A stretch of DNA of 64,000 nt from Streptomyces sp. NBC_00654 (lineage in GTDB: Bacteria > Actinomycetota > Actinomycetes > Streptomycetales > Streptomycetaceae), in contig NZ_JAPEOB010000001.1 of the NCBI RefSeq assembly GCF_026341775.1, forward strand, positions 1,302,001 through 1,366,000. The letters are read 5' to 3'. The notes under the pieces are model-generated. The model saw only the letters and a program-made list of their open reading frames with translations, ran no database searches and was not told the DNA's origin. Of this stretch, positions 55,976-64,000 are shown in pieces. Position 1 is the stretch's first letter; each line of letters starts with the position of its first letter. The translations under genes were made by a program, and so were the position numbers.

Positions 55976-57729
55976 CAGTACTTACGCTCCATCGGCTGGT
56001 AGCGGGTCGTCACGACGGGCTTGTAGTCGAGCCGGATCGACTCGGTGCCGTCGTCCGCGACCTCGCGGTACGCCATGGTGTGGCGCATGAAGTTGACGTC
56101 GTCGCGGTTCGGGTAGTCCTCGCGGTAGTGGCCGCCGCGGGACTCCTTGCGGGCCAGCGCGGAGGTCGCCATGACCTCGGCCAGGTCGAGCAGGTTGCCC
56201 AGCTCGATGGCCTCCAGCAGGTCGGTGTTGAACCGCTTGCCCTTGTCCTGGATGGACACGTTCAGATAGCGCTCGCGCAGCTCGGCGATCTTGTCGACCG
56301 CCGTCTTGATCGTCTGCTCGGTGCGGAACACCATCACGTTGGCGTCCATGCACTCCTGCAGCTCCAGACGGAGCACGGACACCCGCTCGGTGCCGTTGGA
56401 GCCGCGCAGCCGCTCGACCTGGTCGACGACCTGCTGGGCCGGGTTCTCGGGAAGCTCGACGAAGTCGTTCTTCGCGGAGTACTCGGCGGCGGCGATGCCC
56501 GACCGGCGCCCGAAGACGTTGATGTCGAGCAGCGAGTTGGTGCCCAGGCGGTTGGCGCCGTGCACGGAGACGCAGGCGACCTCGCCGGCGGCGTACAGGC
56601 CCGGGACGACGGTGGTGTTGTCGGCCAGCACCTCGCCCTCGACGTTGGTCGGGATGCCGCCCATGGCGTAGTGCGCGGTCGGCTGGATCGGGATCGGGTC
56701 CGTGTAGGGCTCGATGCCCAGGTACGTACGCGCGAACTCGGTGATGTCCGGGAGCTTCGCGTCCAGCTGCTCCGGCGGCAGGTGGGTGAGGTCCAGGTAG
56801 ACGTGGTCGCCCGCCGGACCGCAGCCGCGGCCTTCGCGGATCTCCGTGTAGATGGAGCGGGACACGACGTCACGGGACGCGAGGTCCTTCATGACGGGCG
56901 CGTACTTCTCCATGAAGCGCTCGCCGTCCTTGTTGCGGAGGATGCCGCCCTCACCGCGGGCGCCCTCCGTCAGCAGGATGCCCATGCGCCAGATGCCCGT
57001 CGGGTGGAACTGGAAGAACTCCATGTCCTCCAGCGGCAGACCGCGGCGGTACGCGGCGGCCTGGCCGTCACCGGTCAGGGTGTGGGCGTTCGACGTCACC
57101 TTGAAGAACTTGCCGGTGCCGCCGGAGGCGAAGATGACGGACTTCGCCTGGAAGACGTGGATCTCGCCGGTGGCCAGCTCGTAGGCGACGACGCCCGCGG
57201 ACTTCTTGACCCCGTCCACGTCCTGGAGCAGGAGGTCCAGGACGTAGAACTCGTTGAAGAACTCCACACCCTCCTTGACGCAGTTCTGGTACAGCGTCTG
57301 GAGGATCATGTGGCCGGTGCGGTCCGAGGCGTAGCAGGACCGGCGGACCGGGGCCTCGCCGTGGTTACGGCTGTGACCGCCGAAGCGGCGCTGGTCGATC
57401 CGGCCCTCGGGCGTGCGGTTGAACGGCAGGCCCATCTTCTCCAGGTCGAGGACCGAGTCGATGGCCTCCTTCGCCAGGATCTCGGCGGCGTCCTGGTCGA
57501 CCAGGTAGTCGCCGCCCTTGATCGTGTCGAAGGTGTGCCACTCCCAGTTGTCCTCCTCCACGTTGGCGAGCGCGGCGGCCATGCCGCCCTGCGCCGCGCC
57601 CGTGTGGGAGCGGGTCGGGTAGAGCTTCGTCAGCACGGCGGTACGGCTGCGCTTGGTCGACTCGATGGCCGCGCGCATGCCGGCGCCGCCGGCGCCGACG
57701 ATGACGGTGTCGTACTTGTGGATCTGCAT
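55975..57729 (-). CDS. sdhA: Succinate dehydrogenase flavoprotein subunit
   Basis: 584 residues. FAD-binding [12 protein letters not shown], the covalent-FAD His region [34 protein letters not shown] and the active-site [10 protein letters not shown] are present. Oxidises succinate to fumarate on the inner membrane face. Preceded by sdhD with a 30-nt gap and GAGGAAAACC-type ribosome site. Confidence 0.97.
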   Translation of the reverse strand: MQIHKYDTVIVGAGGAGMRAAIESTKRSRTAVLTKLYPTRSHTGAAQGGMAAALANVEEDNWEWHTFDTIKGGDYLVDQDAAEILAKEAIDSVLDLEKMGLPFNRTPEGRIDQRRFGGHSRNHGEAPVRRSCYASDRTGHMILQTLYQNCVKEGVEFFNEFYVLDLLLQDVDGVKKSAGVVAYELATGEIHVFQAKSVIFASGGTGKFFKVTSNAHTLTGDGQAAAYRRGLPLEDMEFFQFHPTGIWRMGILLTEGARGEGGILRNKDGERFMEKYAPVMKDLASRDVVSRSIYTEIREGRGCGPAGDHVYLDLTHLPPEQLDAKLPDITEFARTYLGIEPYTDPIPIQPTAHYAMGGIPTNVEGEVLADNTTVVPGLYAAGEVACVSVHGANRLGTNSLLDINVFGRRSGIAAAEYSAKNDFVELPENPAQQVVDQVERLRGSNGTERVSVLRLELQECMDANVMVFRTEQTIKTAVDKIAELRERYLNVSIQDKGKRFNTDLLEAIELGNLLDLAEVMATSALARKESRGGHYREDYPNRDDVNFMRHTMAYREVADDGTESIRLDYKPVVTTRYQPMERKY

Positions 57730-57759
57730 GGTTTTCCTCTGGTCCCTCTGTCCCGGCGC

Positions 57760-58236
57760 CTAGCGGATGTTCGGGTCGAAGGTGAAGATCACCAGCGTGC
57801 CCAGCAGGACGGTGAACACCGTGGCGGTGTACAGCAGCATCTTCAGCCAGAAGCGGGTGTTGTCCCGTTCGGCGTAGTCGTTGATGACCGTACGGAGGCC
57901 GTTGGCGCCGTGGAGCATGGCGAGCCACAGCATCGTGAGGTCCCAGACCTGCCAGAACGGCGAGGCCCAGCGGCCCGCCACGAAGGCGAATCCGATCTTG
58001 GAGACACCGCCGTCGAGCACCAGCTGGATCAGCAGGTGGCCGATGACCAGGACGACCAGGACGATGCCCGACAGGCGCATGAAGAGCCAGGCGTACATCT
58101 CGAAATTGGTGCGCGAGCCCTTGGGCGTCTTGCCCGTCCGCTTGCGCGGGGGCTCGATCACGGGGGCCGGGTGGTCGACGTCGTAGAGGCTCACGCCTTC
58201 GACGTCCCCGATCGCGGAAGAGGTCTCGGTGGACAT
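57760..58236 (-). CDS. sdhD: Succinate dehydrogenase membrane anchor subunit
   Basis: 158 residues. A hydrophilic start (1-45) is followed by three membrane helices (about 50-75, 90-112, 128-150). His in VVLVIGHLLIQ and in WLAMLHGANGLR are the likely haem or quinone-site residues. ATG 58236 lies 5 nt after the sdhC stop. Confidence 0.93.
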   Translation of the reverse strand: MSTETSSAIGDVEGVSLYDVDHPAPVIEPPRKRTGKTPKGSRTNFEMYAWLFMRLSGIVLVVLVIGHLLIQLVLDGGVSKIGFAFVAGRWASPFWQVWDLTMLWLAMLHGANGLRTVINDYAERDNTRFWLKMLLYTATVFTVLLGTLVIFTFDPNIR

Positions 58237-58241
58237 GGGCC

Positions 58242-58622
58242 TCAGCTCCCGAAGATGTCGCGTACGGCGTGGCCGAGGACGGGGTACAGGGCCCCGACCA
58301 TCAGCACGATCCAGATGCCCAGCACGGTCCAGAGCATCTGCTTCTGGAAGCGCGGGCCCTTGGCCCAGAAGTCCACGGCGACGATACGGAGACCGTTCAG
58401 CGCATGAAAGAGAATGGCGGCCACGAGGCCGTATTCGAGCAGCGCGACAGGCCATGTCTTGTACGTGGCCACGACCTCGTCGTAGGCCTCGGGGGAGACG
58501 CGGACGAGAGCGGTGTCCAGGACGTGTACGAACAGGAAGAAGAAAATGAGGACACCGGTGACTCGATGAGCCACCCAGGACCACATGCCTTCCCGGCCGC
58601 GGTACAGCGTTCCAGCCGGCAC
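58242..58622 (-). CDS. sdhC: Succinate dehydrogenase cytochrome b subunit
   Basis: 126 residues from GTG 58622, chosen for GGAGG 8 nt upstream and the conserved VPAGTLYRGREGMWSWVAHR start. Three helices are visible; FFFLFVHVLDTAL and FHALNGLRIVAVD hold the haem-site His residues. First gene of sdhCDAB; TACGAT (58714-58709, minus strand) may be its -10 box. Confidence 0.94.
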   Translation of the reverse strand: MPAGTLYRGREGMWSWVAHRVTGVLIFFFLFVHVLDTALVRVSPEAYDEVVATYKTWPVALLEYGLVAAILFHALNGLRIVAVDFWAKGPRFQKQMLWTVLGIWIVLMVGALYPVLGHAVRDIFGS

Positions 58623-58921
58623 GGAAGAACCCTCCGGGAGCGGGGATTGGGGTCGGCCGGCTTGACTGTCGGTCTGACCCGGCCGGGTACGGTCCACCGG
58701 CCCCGGCCATCGTAGCGACGCTTTGTCGGTTCGTTCGCGCCGGGGCCTCTGGTGTGATCAAAGTGGCAATCAAACAGGCACGGACGGGCTAGAGCGGGCG
58801 AAAGGTCCCGTAACCCCTGTCGGGCCGCCGGGGCACCCGCTCGAACGGGGCGGCGGGCCCGGTACGGGCCCGGAAGCGGCCGGCGGGAGAGCCCCTGGAA
58901 GGGGCCCCTGCGGCCCGGCCC

Positions 58922-59551
58922 TCAGGGCGGATCCTGGAGCGGGCCGCCGTCCAGGCCCGCGGCCGTCACCAGTTCGACGATGCGGACCCGGGCGAGTCGT
59001 CGCATCTCCTCCGCCGTGACGGCCCGCTCCTCGTCCCGGTCGTGGGCCAGCCGGGTCCGGAGGCCTGCCAGTACCTGGTCCACCTGCTGCGTTGGCCGGG
59101 TCGCGTCCAGGCAGATCACGAACACATGGCCGAAGCGGCTCTCGTACTCGGCGTGCGCGGCCCGGAGCGCGAGGTGGGCGGCGTATGGCGCGTCATGGCG
59201 CAGGCGGGGGGCGCTCTCCCCGGCGAGCGCCTCGGCGATATCCGTGGGGGACAGGTCGTAGCCCGCCTCGTCGGACGCGGCGAGCAGCGCGCCGAGATCC
59301 GGGAACGGGCGGTGGGCGGCCATCCGCTGGGCCCAGCGGCGGCTGGCGCAGCACTCCAGCAGGGCCGCTTCGACGGCGTCGCGCGGCGCGGTGTTGAGCC
59401 GGACGAGACCGGCCGGGCGGCCACCCGGCGGAGCCGGCAGGGGTGCGGGTGCCCCGGCGCGGCCGCGGCACTGGACGGGTATGGCCGTCAGCCCGGCCGG
59501 CTGCGGTGATCGCTTCGGCAGGCCGGCGTGGGGCTCGCTGGACCTGGACAG
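58922..59551 (-). CDS. OHCU decarboxylase (uric acid breakdown), possible CTG start
   Basis: The domain runs from LVRLNTAPRDAVEAALLECC through WAQRMAAHRPFPDLGALL to YESRFGHVFVICLDATRP and REERAV-type helices, the actinomycete form of 2-oxo-4-hydroxy-4-carboxy-5-ureidoimidazoline decarboxylase, which makes S-allantoin. The first ATG (59323) would cut off the conserved first helix, yet no ATG, GTG or TTG exists upstream before the in-frame stop. CTG 59551 has GAGGAG 6 nt before it and would add 76 residues (209 in all). The start is therefore uncertain. Other urate genes are not nearby. Confidence 0.75.
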   Translation of the reverse strand: MSRSSEPHAGLPKRSPQPAGLTAIPVQCRGRAGAPAPLPAPPGGRPAGLVRLNTAPRDAVEAALLECCASRRWAQRMAAHRPFPDLGALLAASDEAGYDLSPTDIAEALAGESAPRLRHDAPYAAHLALRAAHAEYESRFGHVFVICLDATRPTQQVDQVLAGLRTRLAHDRDEERAVTAEEMRRLARVRIVELVTAAGLDGGPLQDPP

Positions 59552-59643
59552 CGTGGACTCCTCGAATCAATGACTTCTGTGCCCCTGGAAGAGGGAGCTG
59601 AGAGCGACGAGGTTGCACGGGGTGGGAGTGAAAGGAGCGACGA

Positions 59644-59793
59644 ATGTGTCGTAACGCTAGCGAGATCGGGCTACGGCCGTCCGGAGGACGCCGGAAAAAT
59701 CACTCGGACGGGAGAGTTTCGGAACGTGTGATGGACGACGGGCCGCTGCCCGTCCAGCCCTCGTTCGATGCACTATGGGCGATGAGTACATAG
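59644..59793 (+). CDS. Possible 49-residue small protein
   Basis: An ATG at 59644 has a very good AAAGGAG 6 nt upstream and an open frame of 49 codons, MCRNASEIGLRPSGGRRKNH at the start and PVQPSFDALWAMST at the end. Third-position GC is only about 60%, below neighbouring genes, so it may be a leader peptide or chance. It lies 133 nt before the hexosaminidase gene. Confidence 0.35.
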   Translation: MCRNASEIGLRPSGGRRKNHSDGRVSERVMDDGPLPVQPSFDALWAMST

Positions 59794-59815
59794 TTGAGGG
59801 AAGTGCCCGCATTCG

Positions 59816-59913
59816 GCTCGCCTCGTACCGGCTCGCCTCGTACCGGACCGCCCCCAACGGGCCTGCCCGCCCCGCCCCCGCTCGCCCCGATCCCGATCCC
59901 GATCCCGATCCGG
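59816..59913. repeat. 15-bp duplication and GATCCC run upstream of the GH20 gene
   Basis: GCTCGCCTCGTACCG at 59816-59830 is repeated at 59831-59845. CCGATC/CCGATCC units recur four times at about 59888-59912, directly before the GGAGG ribosome site. Confidence 0.85.
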
Positions 59914-59926
59914 AGGATTCTGACCG

Positions 59927-61543
59927 ATGTCGCCCTCACGCGGTGCCCTCGTGGCCGGTGCGGCCGTCACGGCCGCCGCCGCCGTCGCTCTCACCGTCGC
60001 CGTCTGGCCGGACGGCGACGGCTCGGGCTCCGGGTCCACCGGCGGCGCGGCGTCGTCACGCGCCCCCTCCTCGCCCTCGGCCGCGCCGACGCCCACCCGC
60101 AGCTACCCGCTGTCCACCGCACCCCGCACCATCCCCGCCGTACGCGAGCACACCCCCGCCCGGGGGCCCGGCTGGCAGCCCGGACGCGACAGCACGGTCG
60201 TCGTCGCCGACGGCAGCGAACGGCTGGCCGACGAGGCGCGGCTGCTCGCCGGGGAGCTGAAGATCCGCTACCGGGGCGCCGCGGCGGCCCGCGCCGGGGA
60301 CGTCGAGCTGGCGCTCGACACGGCGGGCGGGGGCGCCCCCGAGTCGTACACCCTCACCACCCGCGACCGGCGGGTCAGGATCAGCGGGCCCGACGAGGCC
60401 GGGGTCTTCTACGGGACCCGCACCCTGAAACAGTCGCTGCGCGCCGCCGGCACCATGCCGGAGGGCGTCGTGAAGGACACCCCGGACCGGCCGCAGCGCG
60501 GACTCAACCTCGACATCGCGCGCAAGCACTACACCGCGTCGTGGATCGAGGGACGGGTACGCGAGATGGCCGATCTCAAGCTCAACCAGCTCGGCCTGCA
60601 CTTCTCCGACGACCAGGCCTTCCGGATCGAGTCCGAGTCCCACCCCGAGGTCGTCTCGCCCGAGCACCTGACCCGGGCCGAGGTCCGCCGTATCGTCGGC
60701 CTCGCCACGAGCCTGCACATCGAGGTCGTCCCGGAGATCGACTCCCCGGGCCACCTGGGTGCCGTACTGCGCGCCCACCCGGACCTCCAGTTGCGCAACG
60801 TTCAGGGCGTGGCGTCGACCGGGTCCCTCGACATCTCCGAGCCGGGTTCGGCGGAACTCGTCGACGAACTGCTCGACGAGTACACCGAGCTGTTCCCCGG
60901 TGCCTACTGGCACCTGGGCGCGGACGAGTACCGCGCGCTGACGGTGAGCGACCCCGCGGCCTCGTACCCCCAGCTGCTCCGGGCCGCCCGGGAGAAGTAC
61001 GGCGACGGGGCCACGATCGAGGACCTGGCCACCGGGTGGCTCAACGACCGCGCGGCGGTGGTCCAGGCCAAGGGCCGCACGGCCAAGGCGTGGAACGACG
61101 GCTTCTTCCGCGGCGGCACCGTTCAGGCCCGGAAGGACATCGAGGTCGAGTACTGGACGGGCAAGGAGATCGGCGCCCGGCCGCCGCAGGAGTATCTGAG
61201 CGAGGGGCGCCGGGTGGTGAACCTCAACGACGAATTCCTCTATTACGTACTCGGTCAGCCCAACGACTTCGTCTATCCGACCGGCAAACGGATCTACGAG
61301 CAGTGGACCCCGCTCGTCCTGCGGGGCACCCAGCCGGTTCCCTCGCGCTACTCGAAGCAGATCCTGGGCGGCCGGTTCGCGGTCTGGGGCGACCTCCCGC
61401 AGGCGCAGACCGCGCAGCAGGTGGCCCAGGGGATCCGGATGCCGCTGAAGGCGACGGCCCAGAAGCTCTGGGTCCCGGGGAAGCCCGCGCTGACCTGGGC
61501 ACAGTTCCAGCAGCTGGCCGCACGGATCGACGCGACGGGCTGA
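59927..61543 (+). CDS. Secreted beta-N-acetylhexosaminidase (GH20)
   Basis: 538 residues. A signal peptide or anchor (about 8-28) is followed by a Ser/Pro/Thr linker, the GH20b N-terminal domain and the catalytic barrel: RGLNLDIARKHY, LGLHFSDDQAFRIES, VVPEIDSPGHL and HLGADEY with the catalytic Asp333-Glu334 pair. It releases terminal GlcNAc or GalNAc outside the cell, probably in chitin or wall turnover. ATG 59927 has GGAGG 10 nt upstream. No DasR site was recognised. Confidence 0.93.
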   Translation: MSPSRGALVAGAAVTAAAAVALTVAVWPDGDGSGSGSTGGAASSRAPSSPSAAPTPTRSYPLSTAPRTIPAVREHTPARGPGWQPGRDSTVVVADGSERLADEARLLAGELKIRYRGAAAARAGDVELALDTAGGGAPESYTLTTRDRRVRISGPDEAGVFYGTRTLKQSLRAAGTMPEGVVKDTPDRPQRGLNLDIARKHYTASWIEGRVREMADLKLNQLGLHFSDDQAFRIESESHPEVVSPEHLTRAEVRRIVGLATSLHIEVVPEIDSPGHLGAVLRAHPDLQLRNVQGVASTGSLDISEPGSAELVDELLDEYTELFPGAYWHLGADEYRALTVSDPAASYPQLLRAAREKYGDGATIEDLATGWLNDRAAVVQAKGRTAKAWNDGFFRGGTVQARKDIEVEYWTGKEIGARPPQEYLSEGRRVVNLNDEFLYYVLGQPNDFVYPTGKRIYEQWTPLVLRGTQPVPSRYSKQILGGRFAVWGDLPQAQTAQQVAQGIRMPLKATAQKLWVPGKPALTWAQFQQLAARIDATG

Positions 61544-61747
61544 GCGGCCGGGGCACCTTCGCCCAGGAGCGATGCGGCGCGCGGCTGCTCACCCTGCGAA
61601 CGGGCCGCACTCGGCCCGAATCCGATGTCGGCGTTGGTGGCGAGGGGTGGCGCACGCCTGGCCCGAGGTCCCCCGTACTGTGTCGCCGCAACTGACGATT
61701 TTCAGCCACCCGGGCGCAGTACGCGGTACGACCGAGGGAGACGTCGA

Positions 61748-62311
61748 ATGAGTCTGCTGGAACTGATCGCCGTTGCCGACGAGCGGGCGCTGGCCGCCGG
61801 GGCGCTCGCCTGCCTGGACCGCTGTCTGCCGCCGCTCGGCGGGGCCGCGGAACCGGAACCGCTGCGCCCGCTCTGGGCGAGCTGCGAGGACGGGCGAGAA
61901 TGGGCCACCCGGCTCACGGCCGCCCGCACGGCGCAGGCCGGCGAGGACCCCGCGGACGGCCCGGCCGCACCGCTGCGCGGGCTGCTCGCCGCCGCCCCCT
62001 CGGACTTCGCCGCGGCTCCGCTGCGGGAATGGGCCGACGCCTGCTCGCTCGCCGCCCTGGAGGTCCACCTGCGCTACGACGCGTACGGGGACCAGGAGGC
62101 GCTGCGGCGCTGCCGGACCGGCGAGGAGAACGGCATCGGCCCGCTCGTCGCCGGGGAGCTGCGCCGTCAGACGCGGATCCTGGAGATCCTCGCGGAGAGT
62201 GCCGGTACACGGGGCGGCGGCGCCGGCCTGCGACGGGCGCTCGACCTGTCGACGGAGGGCCGGCGGGTGCTGCGCGCGGTGATGTCACGGCGGGCCCGGG
62301 GGCAGAGCTGA
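61748..62311 (+). CDS. Conserved Streptomyces protein of unknown function
   Basis: 187 residues, all helical and rich in Ala, Arg and Leu (MSLLELIAVADERALAAGAL; EWADACSLAALEVHLRYDAY). No signal, membrane segment or catalytic motif is seen. ATG 61748 has GAGGGAG 7 nt upstream. The same-strand neighbours are a hexosaminidase before and a sigma factor after, with no close linkage to either. Confidence 0.7.
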   Translation: MSLLELIAVADERALAAGALACLDRCLPPLGGAAEPEPLRPLWASCEDGREWATRLTAARTAQAGEDPADGPAAPLRGLLAAAPSDFAAAPLREWADACSLAALEVHLRYDAYGDQEALRRCRTGEENGIGPLVAGELRRQTRILEILAESAGTRGGGAGLRRALDLSTEGRRVLRAVMSRRARGQS

Positions 62312-62360
62312 AGGCCCGTCACCCGGGCGGGCACTTGGGCCGTCACCGGGGCGGCGGTAC

Positions 62361-62424
62361 GGGAGTCGCCGGAGCGGAAGCCGGGCCCGTCACCGGCCGG
62401 CGGAGCGGGAGTCGCCGGAGCGGA
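62361..62424. repeat. 18-bp direct repeats
   Basis: GGGAGTCGCCGGAGCGGA occurs at 62361-62378 and again at 62407-62424. Confidence 0.85.
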
Positions 62425-62440
62425 TGTCCGGCCGAGGGAC

Positions 62441-62511
62441 GACGACCGGGGCCGCCACCCCCCACAGGAGAGGCCCCGGTCGTCTTCCACGGGGTCGCAG
62501 CACGACCCCGT
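62441..62511 (+). terminator. Tandem terminator hairpins
   Basis: GACGACCGGGGCC pairs with GGCCCCGGTCGTC (62441-62484), then ACGGGGTCG with CGACCCCGT (62489-62511). They separate the unknown gene at 61748 from the sigma factor. Confidence 0.75.
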
Positions 62512-62687
62512 ACTCCTCTCAGCGCCGCGGCCGCGTTTTCTGTCACACCGCGCTGTGTCAGTGAACTGTTGCGGGTTGTACAAGCCATGGACGCGACACC
62601 CGCCGAGCACGTAGCGTGCTGAGTCGCGCAGAGTGGCGCAGCAGTGGTGACCAGCTGCGATTCAGGACATCAGGGCGGGTTGAGGGA

Positions 62688-63455
62688 GTGCTGGGGGACG
62701 ACGCGGAGCTGACCGCCGCGGTGCTCGCGGCACAGGACGGGGACGAGGACGCCTTCCGTGCTGTGTACCGCGCGGTGCAGCCGCGGCTGTTGGGCTACAT
62801 ACGGACACTGGTGGGGGAGCCGGACGCGGAGGACGTGGCGTCCGAGTCGTGGCTGCAGATAGCCAGGGACCTCGGCCGGTTCAGCGGTGACGCCGACCGG
62901 TTCCGCGGATGGGCGGCCCGGATCGCGCGCAACCGCTCCCTGGACCATCTGCGGATGCGCAGCAGGCGCCCCGCCATCGGCGGCGACGAGTCCGAACTGA
63001 CCGGCAGGCCGGGCGACTCGGACACCGCGGGCGATGCCATCGAGGCGCTGGACACCGACCGCACCATGTCGCTCATCGCCCAGCTGCCGCAGGACCAGGC
63101 CGAGGCCGTCGTGCTGCGGGTGGTGGTCGGCCTGGACGCGAAGAGCGCGGCGCAGACCCTGGGCAAGCGGCCCGGCGCCGTACGTACCGCCGCGCACCGT
63201 GGCCTGAAACGGCTGGCGGAGCTGCTCGGCGCGGACCCGTCGGAGGAGGCGGGGGACCGGACACCGGACCCGGGCGGGACCTTCGACCGGGCGGCGGAGC
63301 CGGGGCCGGACGACGGTGCAGGTCAAGGTGGATCCGGGGGAGCGGAACTGGGCGCTCTGCCCGCGCAGCGCCCCGGACGTCATGGTTCGGCGGCACCCGC
63401 CGGTGTCATTCCCGGTGTGACGCATTCACGCCCGTGGACGCAGAAGGACATGTGA
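62688..63455 (+). CDS. ECF-type RNA polymerase sigma factor
   Basis: About 255 residues from GTG 62688. Region 2 (DAFRAVYRAVQPRLLGYIRT, DAEDVASESWLQIARD, FRGWAARIARNRSLDHLR) and region 4 (LPQDQAEAVVLRVVVGLDAK, then LGKRPGAVRTAAHRGLKRL) are clear. A Gly/Asp/Pro-rich tail of about 75 residues follows. The start is uncertain: GAGGGA directly touches GTG 62688, and GTG 62616 would add 24 residues. Its stop overlaps the next start by one nucleotide, so the membrane protein that follows is probably its partner. Confidence 0.88.
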   Translation: MLGDDAELTAAVLAAQDGDEDAFRAVYRAVQPRLLGYIRTLVGEPDAEDVASESWLQIARDLGRFSGDADRFRGWAARIARNRSLDHLRMRSRRPAIGGDESELTGRPGDSDTAGDAIEALDTDRTMSLIAQLPQDQAEAVVLRVVVGLDAKSAAQTLGKRPGAVRTAAHRGLKRLAELLGADPSEEAGDRTPDPGGTFDRAAEPGPDDGAGQGGSGGAELGALPAQRPGRHGSAAPAGVIPGVTHSRPWTQKDM

Positions 63456-64000
63456 TGGCCGACGAGCACTACGAGTGGCTTGACAAGGACGCGGCGGAGA
63501 AATTGCTCCGCGGCGAACCGGTCGTACCCGTCGGTGATCACGCCCGCACCGACGCCCTGCGGCTCACCCGGGCGCTGGGCGAGGCCCGGTCCGCCGCCCG
63601 CCCGCGCGGCGGTGAACTGCCGGGTGAGGACAGGGTGATCGCCGCTTTCCGGCAGGCGGGCCACGGGGCCGGGGCGAACGCCCGCGCCGCGAAGAGATCC
63701 GCCGCCGCGGCGCACGGACAATCCGGACTGCTGGACTCCGTACGGATCGGCGGCGCGGGCCCGGCAGTGCCCCGTCGCTCGCGCTGGAGCCGCCCCGTGC
63801 GCTTCGGCCTGGTCGTCTCGCTCGCGGGCTGTGCGCTCGGCGGGGTGGCGGTCGCGGCCGGAACCGGCATCATCACCGGGCCGTTCGGCGGCCGGCACAC
63901 CCCGGCCCCGGCGGCCTCCGTCTCGGCCGCCGCGTCGCCCGGGGAACTGGGATCCGGGCTGCCGGACGACGACGGACCGTCCGTCGGCCCGTCCGCTCCG
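63455..64000 (+). CDS. Membrane protein coupled to the sigma factor, probable anti-sigma role (cut by window edge)
   Basis: 182 codons are visible and open to the edge. It begins MADEHYEWLDKDAAEKLLRG, with a hydrophilic cytoplasmic part (about 1-112), one membrane segment (about 118-138, FGLVVSLAGCALGGVAVAAG) and a Pro/Ala/Ser-rich outer part. This topology, plus the overlap with the sigma gene, suggests regulation of the sigma factor (inference). No zinc anti-sigma HxxxCxxC motif is seen. GAAGGA lies 6 nt before the ATG. Confidence 0.75.
   Translation, partial: MADEHYEWLDKDAAEKLLRGEPVVPVGDHARTDALRLTRALGEARSAARPRGGELPGEDRVIAAFRQAGHGAGANARAAKRSAAAAHGQSGLLDSVRIGGAGPAVPRRSRWSRPVRFGLVVSLAGCALGGVAVAAGTGIITGPFGGRHTPAPAASVSAAASPGELGSGLPDDDGPSVGPSAP

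Overview
This 64 kb window is chromosomal DNA from a Streptomyces-type actinomycete. GC content is very high with strong G/C in codon third positions, GTG and TTG starts are common, and many genes carry a TAnnnT -10 box about 7-9 nt before the start codon with no ribosome binding site (leaderless). The order pcrA - M23 peptidase - icmB - sucCD - HTH - PerM-like - purNH - folD - mdh - trpS - dacC - sdhCDAB is the core-chromosome order I know from Streptomyces. Parts of it (uvrD1 - peptidase - sucCD - perM - purNH) are also shared with mycobacteria. I see no insertion sequence, prophage, tRNA, rRNA or CRISPR array.

Layout. 1-3.4 kb: a cut-off acetyltransferase and two secreted NlpC/P60 wall hydrolases; the second lies behind a clear c-di-AMP (ydaO) riboswitch. 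3.8-9.2 kb: helicase pcrA, a membrane-anchored M23 peptidase with a long Tyr/Gly/Thr-rich N-terminal part, and the B12-binding mutase subunit icmB. 9.2-18.1 kb: an uncharacterised cluster of DUF5691, SWIM zinc finger, MmpS-like lipoprotein, MoxR ATPase, DUF5682 and VWA proteins, resembling E. coli yehLMPQ. 18.3-32.9 kb: sucCD, an HTH/sigma-like membrane protein, a PerM-like protein, purNH, a DUF2079 protein, an RDD protein, folD-DUF3017 and mdh. 33.1-36.4 kb: a three-gene operon in which two neighbouring proteins share an IGDHNxV motif resembling the RHIM/bacterial amyloid signalling consensus; this is my best candidate for an undescribed system. 36.5-42 kb: an accessory stretch with AhpD-like and MocR genes, an internally deleted DMT permease, a lipoprotein plus glutathionylspermidine-synthase-like enzyme, and rocD. 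42.2-50.3 kb: trpS, a 2H phosphoesterase, a DprE2/DprE1-like pair, YihY, a D,D-carboxypeptidase and a metallophosphoesterase. 50.5-55 kb: an orphan oligopeptide-binding protein and a membrane/DCC/TetR unit with two palindromic operators, followed by a 38-bp minisatellite. 55.2-58.6 kb: sdhCDAB. 58.9-64 kb: OHCU decarboxylase, a GH20 hexosaminidase, an unknown protein, and an ECF sigma factor with a cut-off membrane partner.

How the genes work together. TCA-cycle enzymes (SucCD, Mdh, SdhCDAB) share the region with purine and one-carbon enzymes (PurN and PurH use 10-formyl-THF, which FolD can supply). Several envelope enzymes (NlpC/P60 pair, M23, carboxypeptidase, DprE1/E2-like) are spread between them. 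Most units end in strong GC-rich hairpins, and short tandem duplications are frequent between genes, some touching stop codons.
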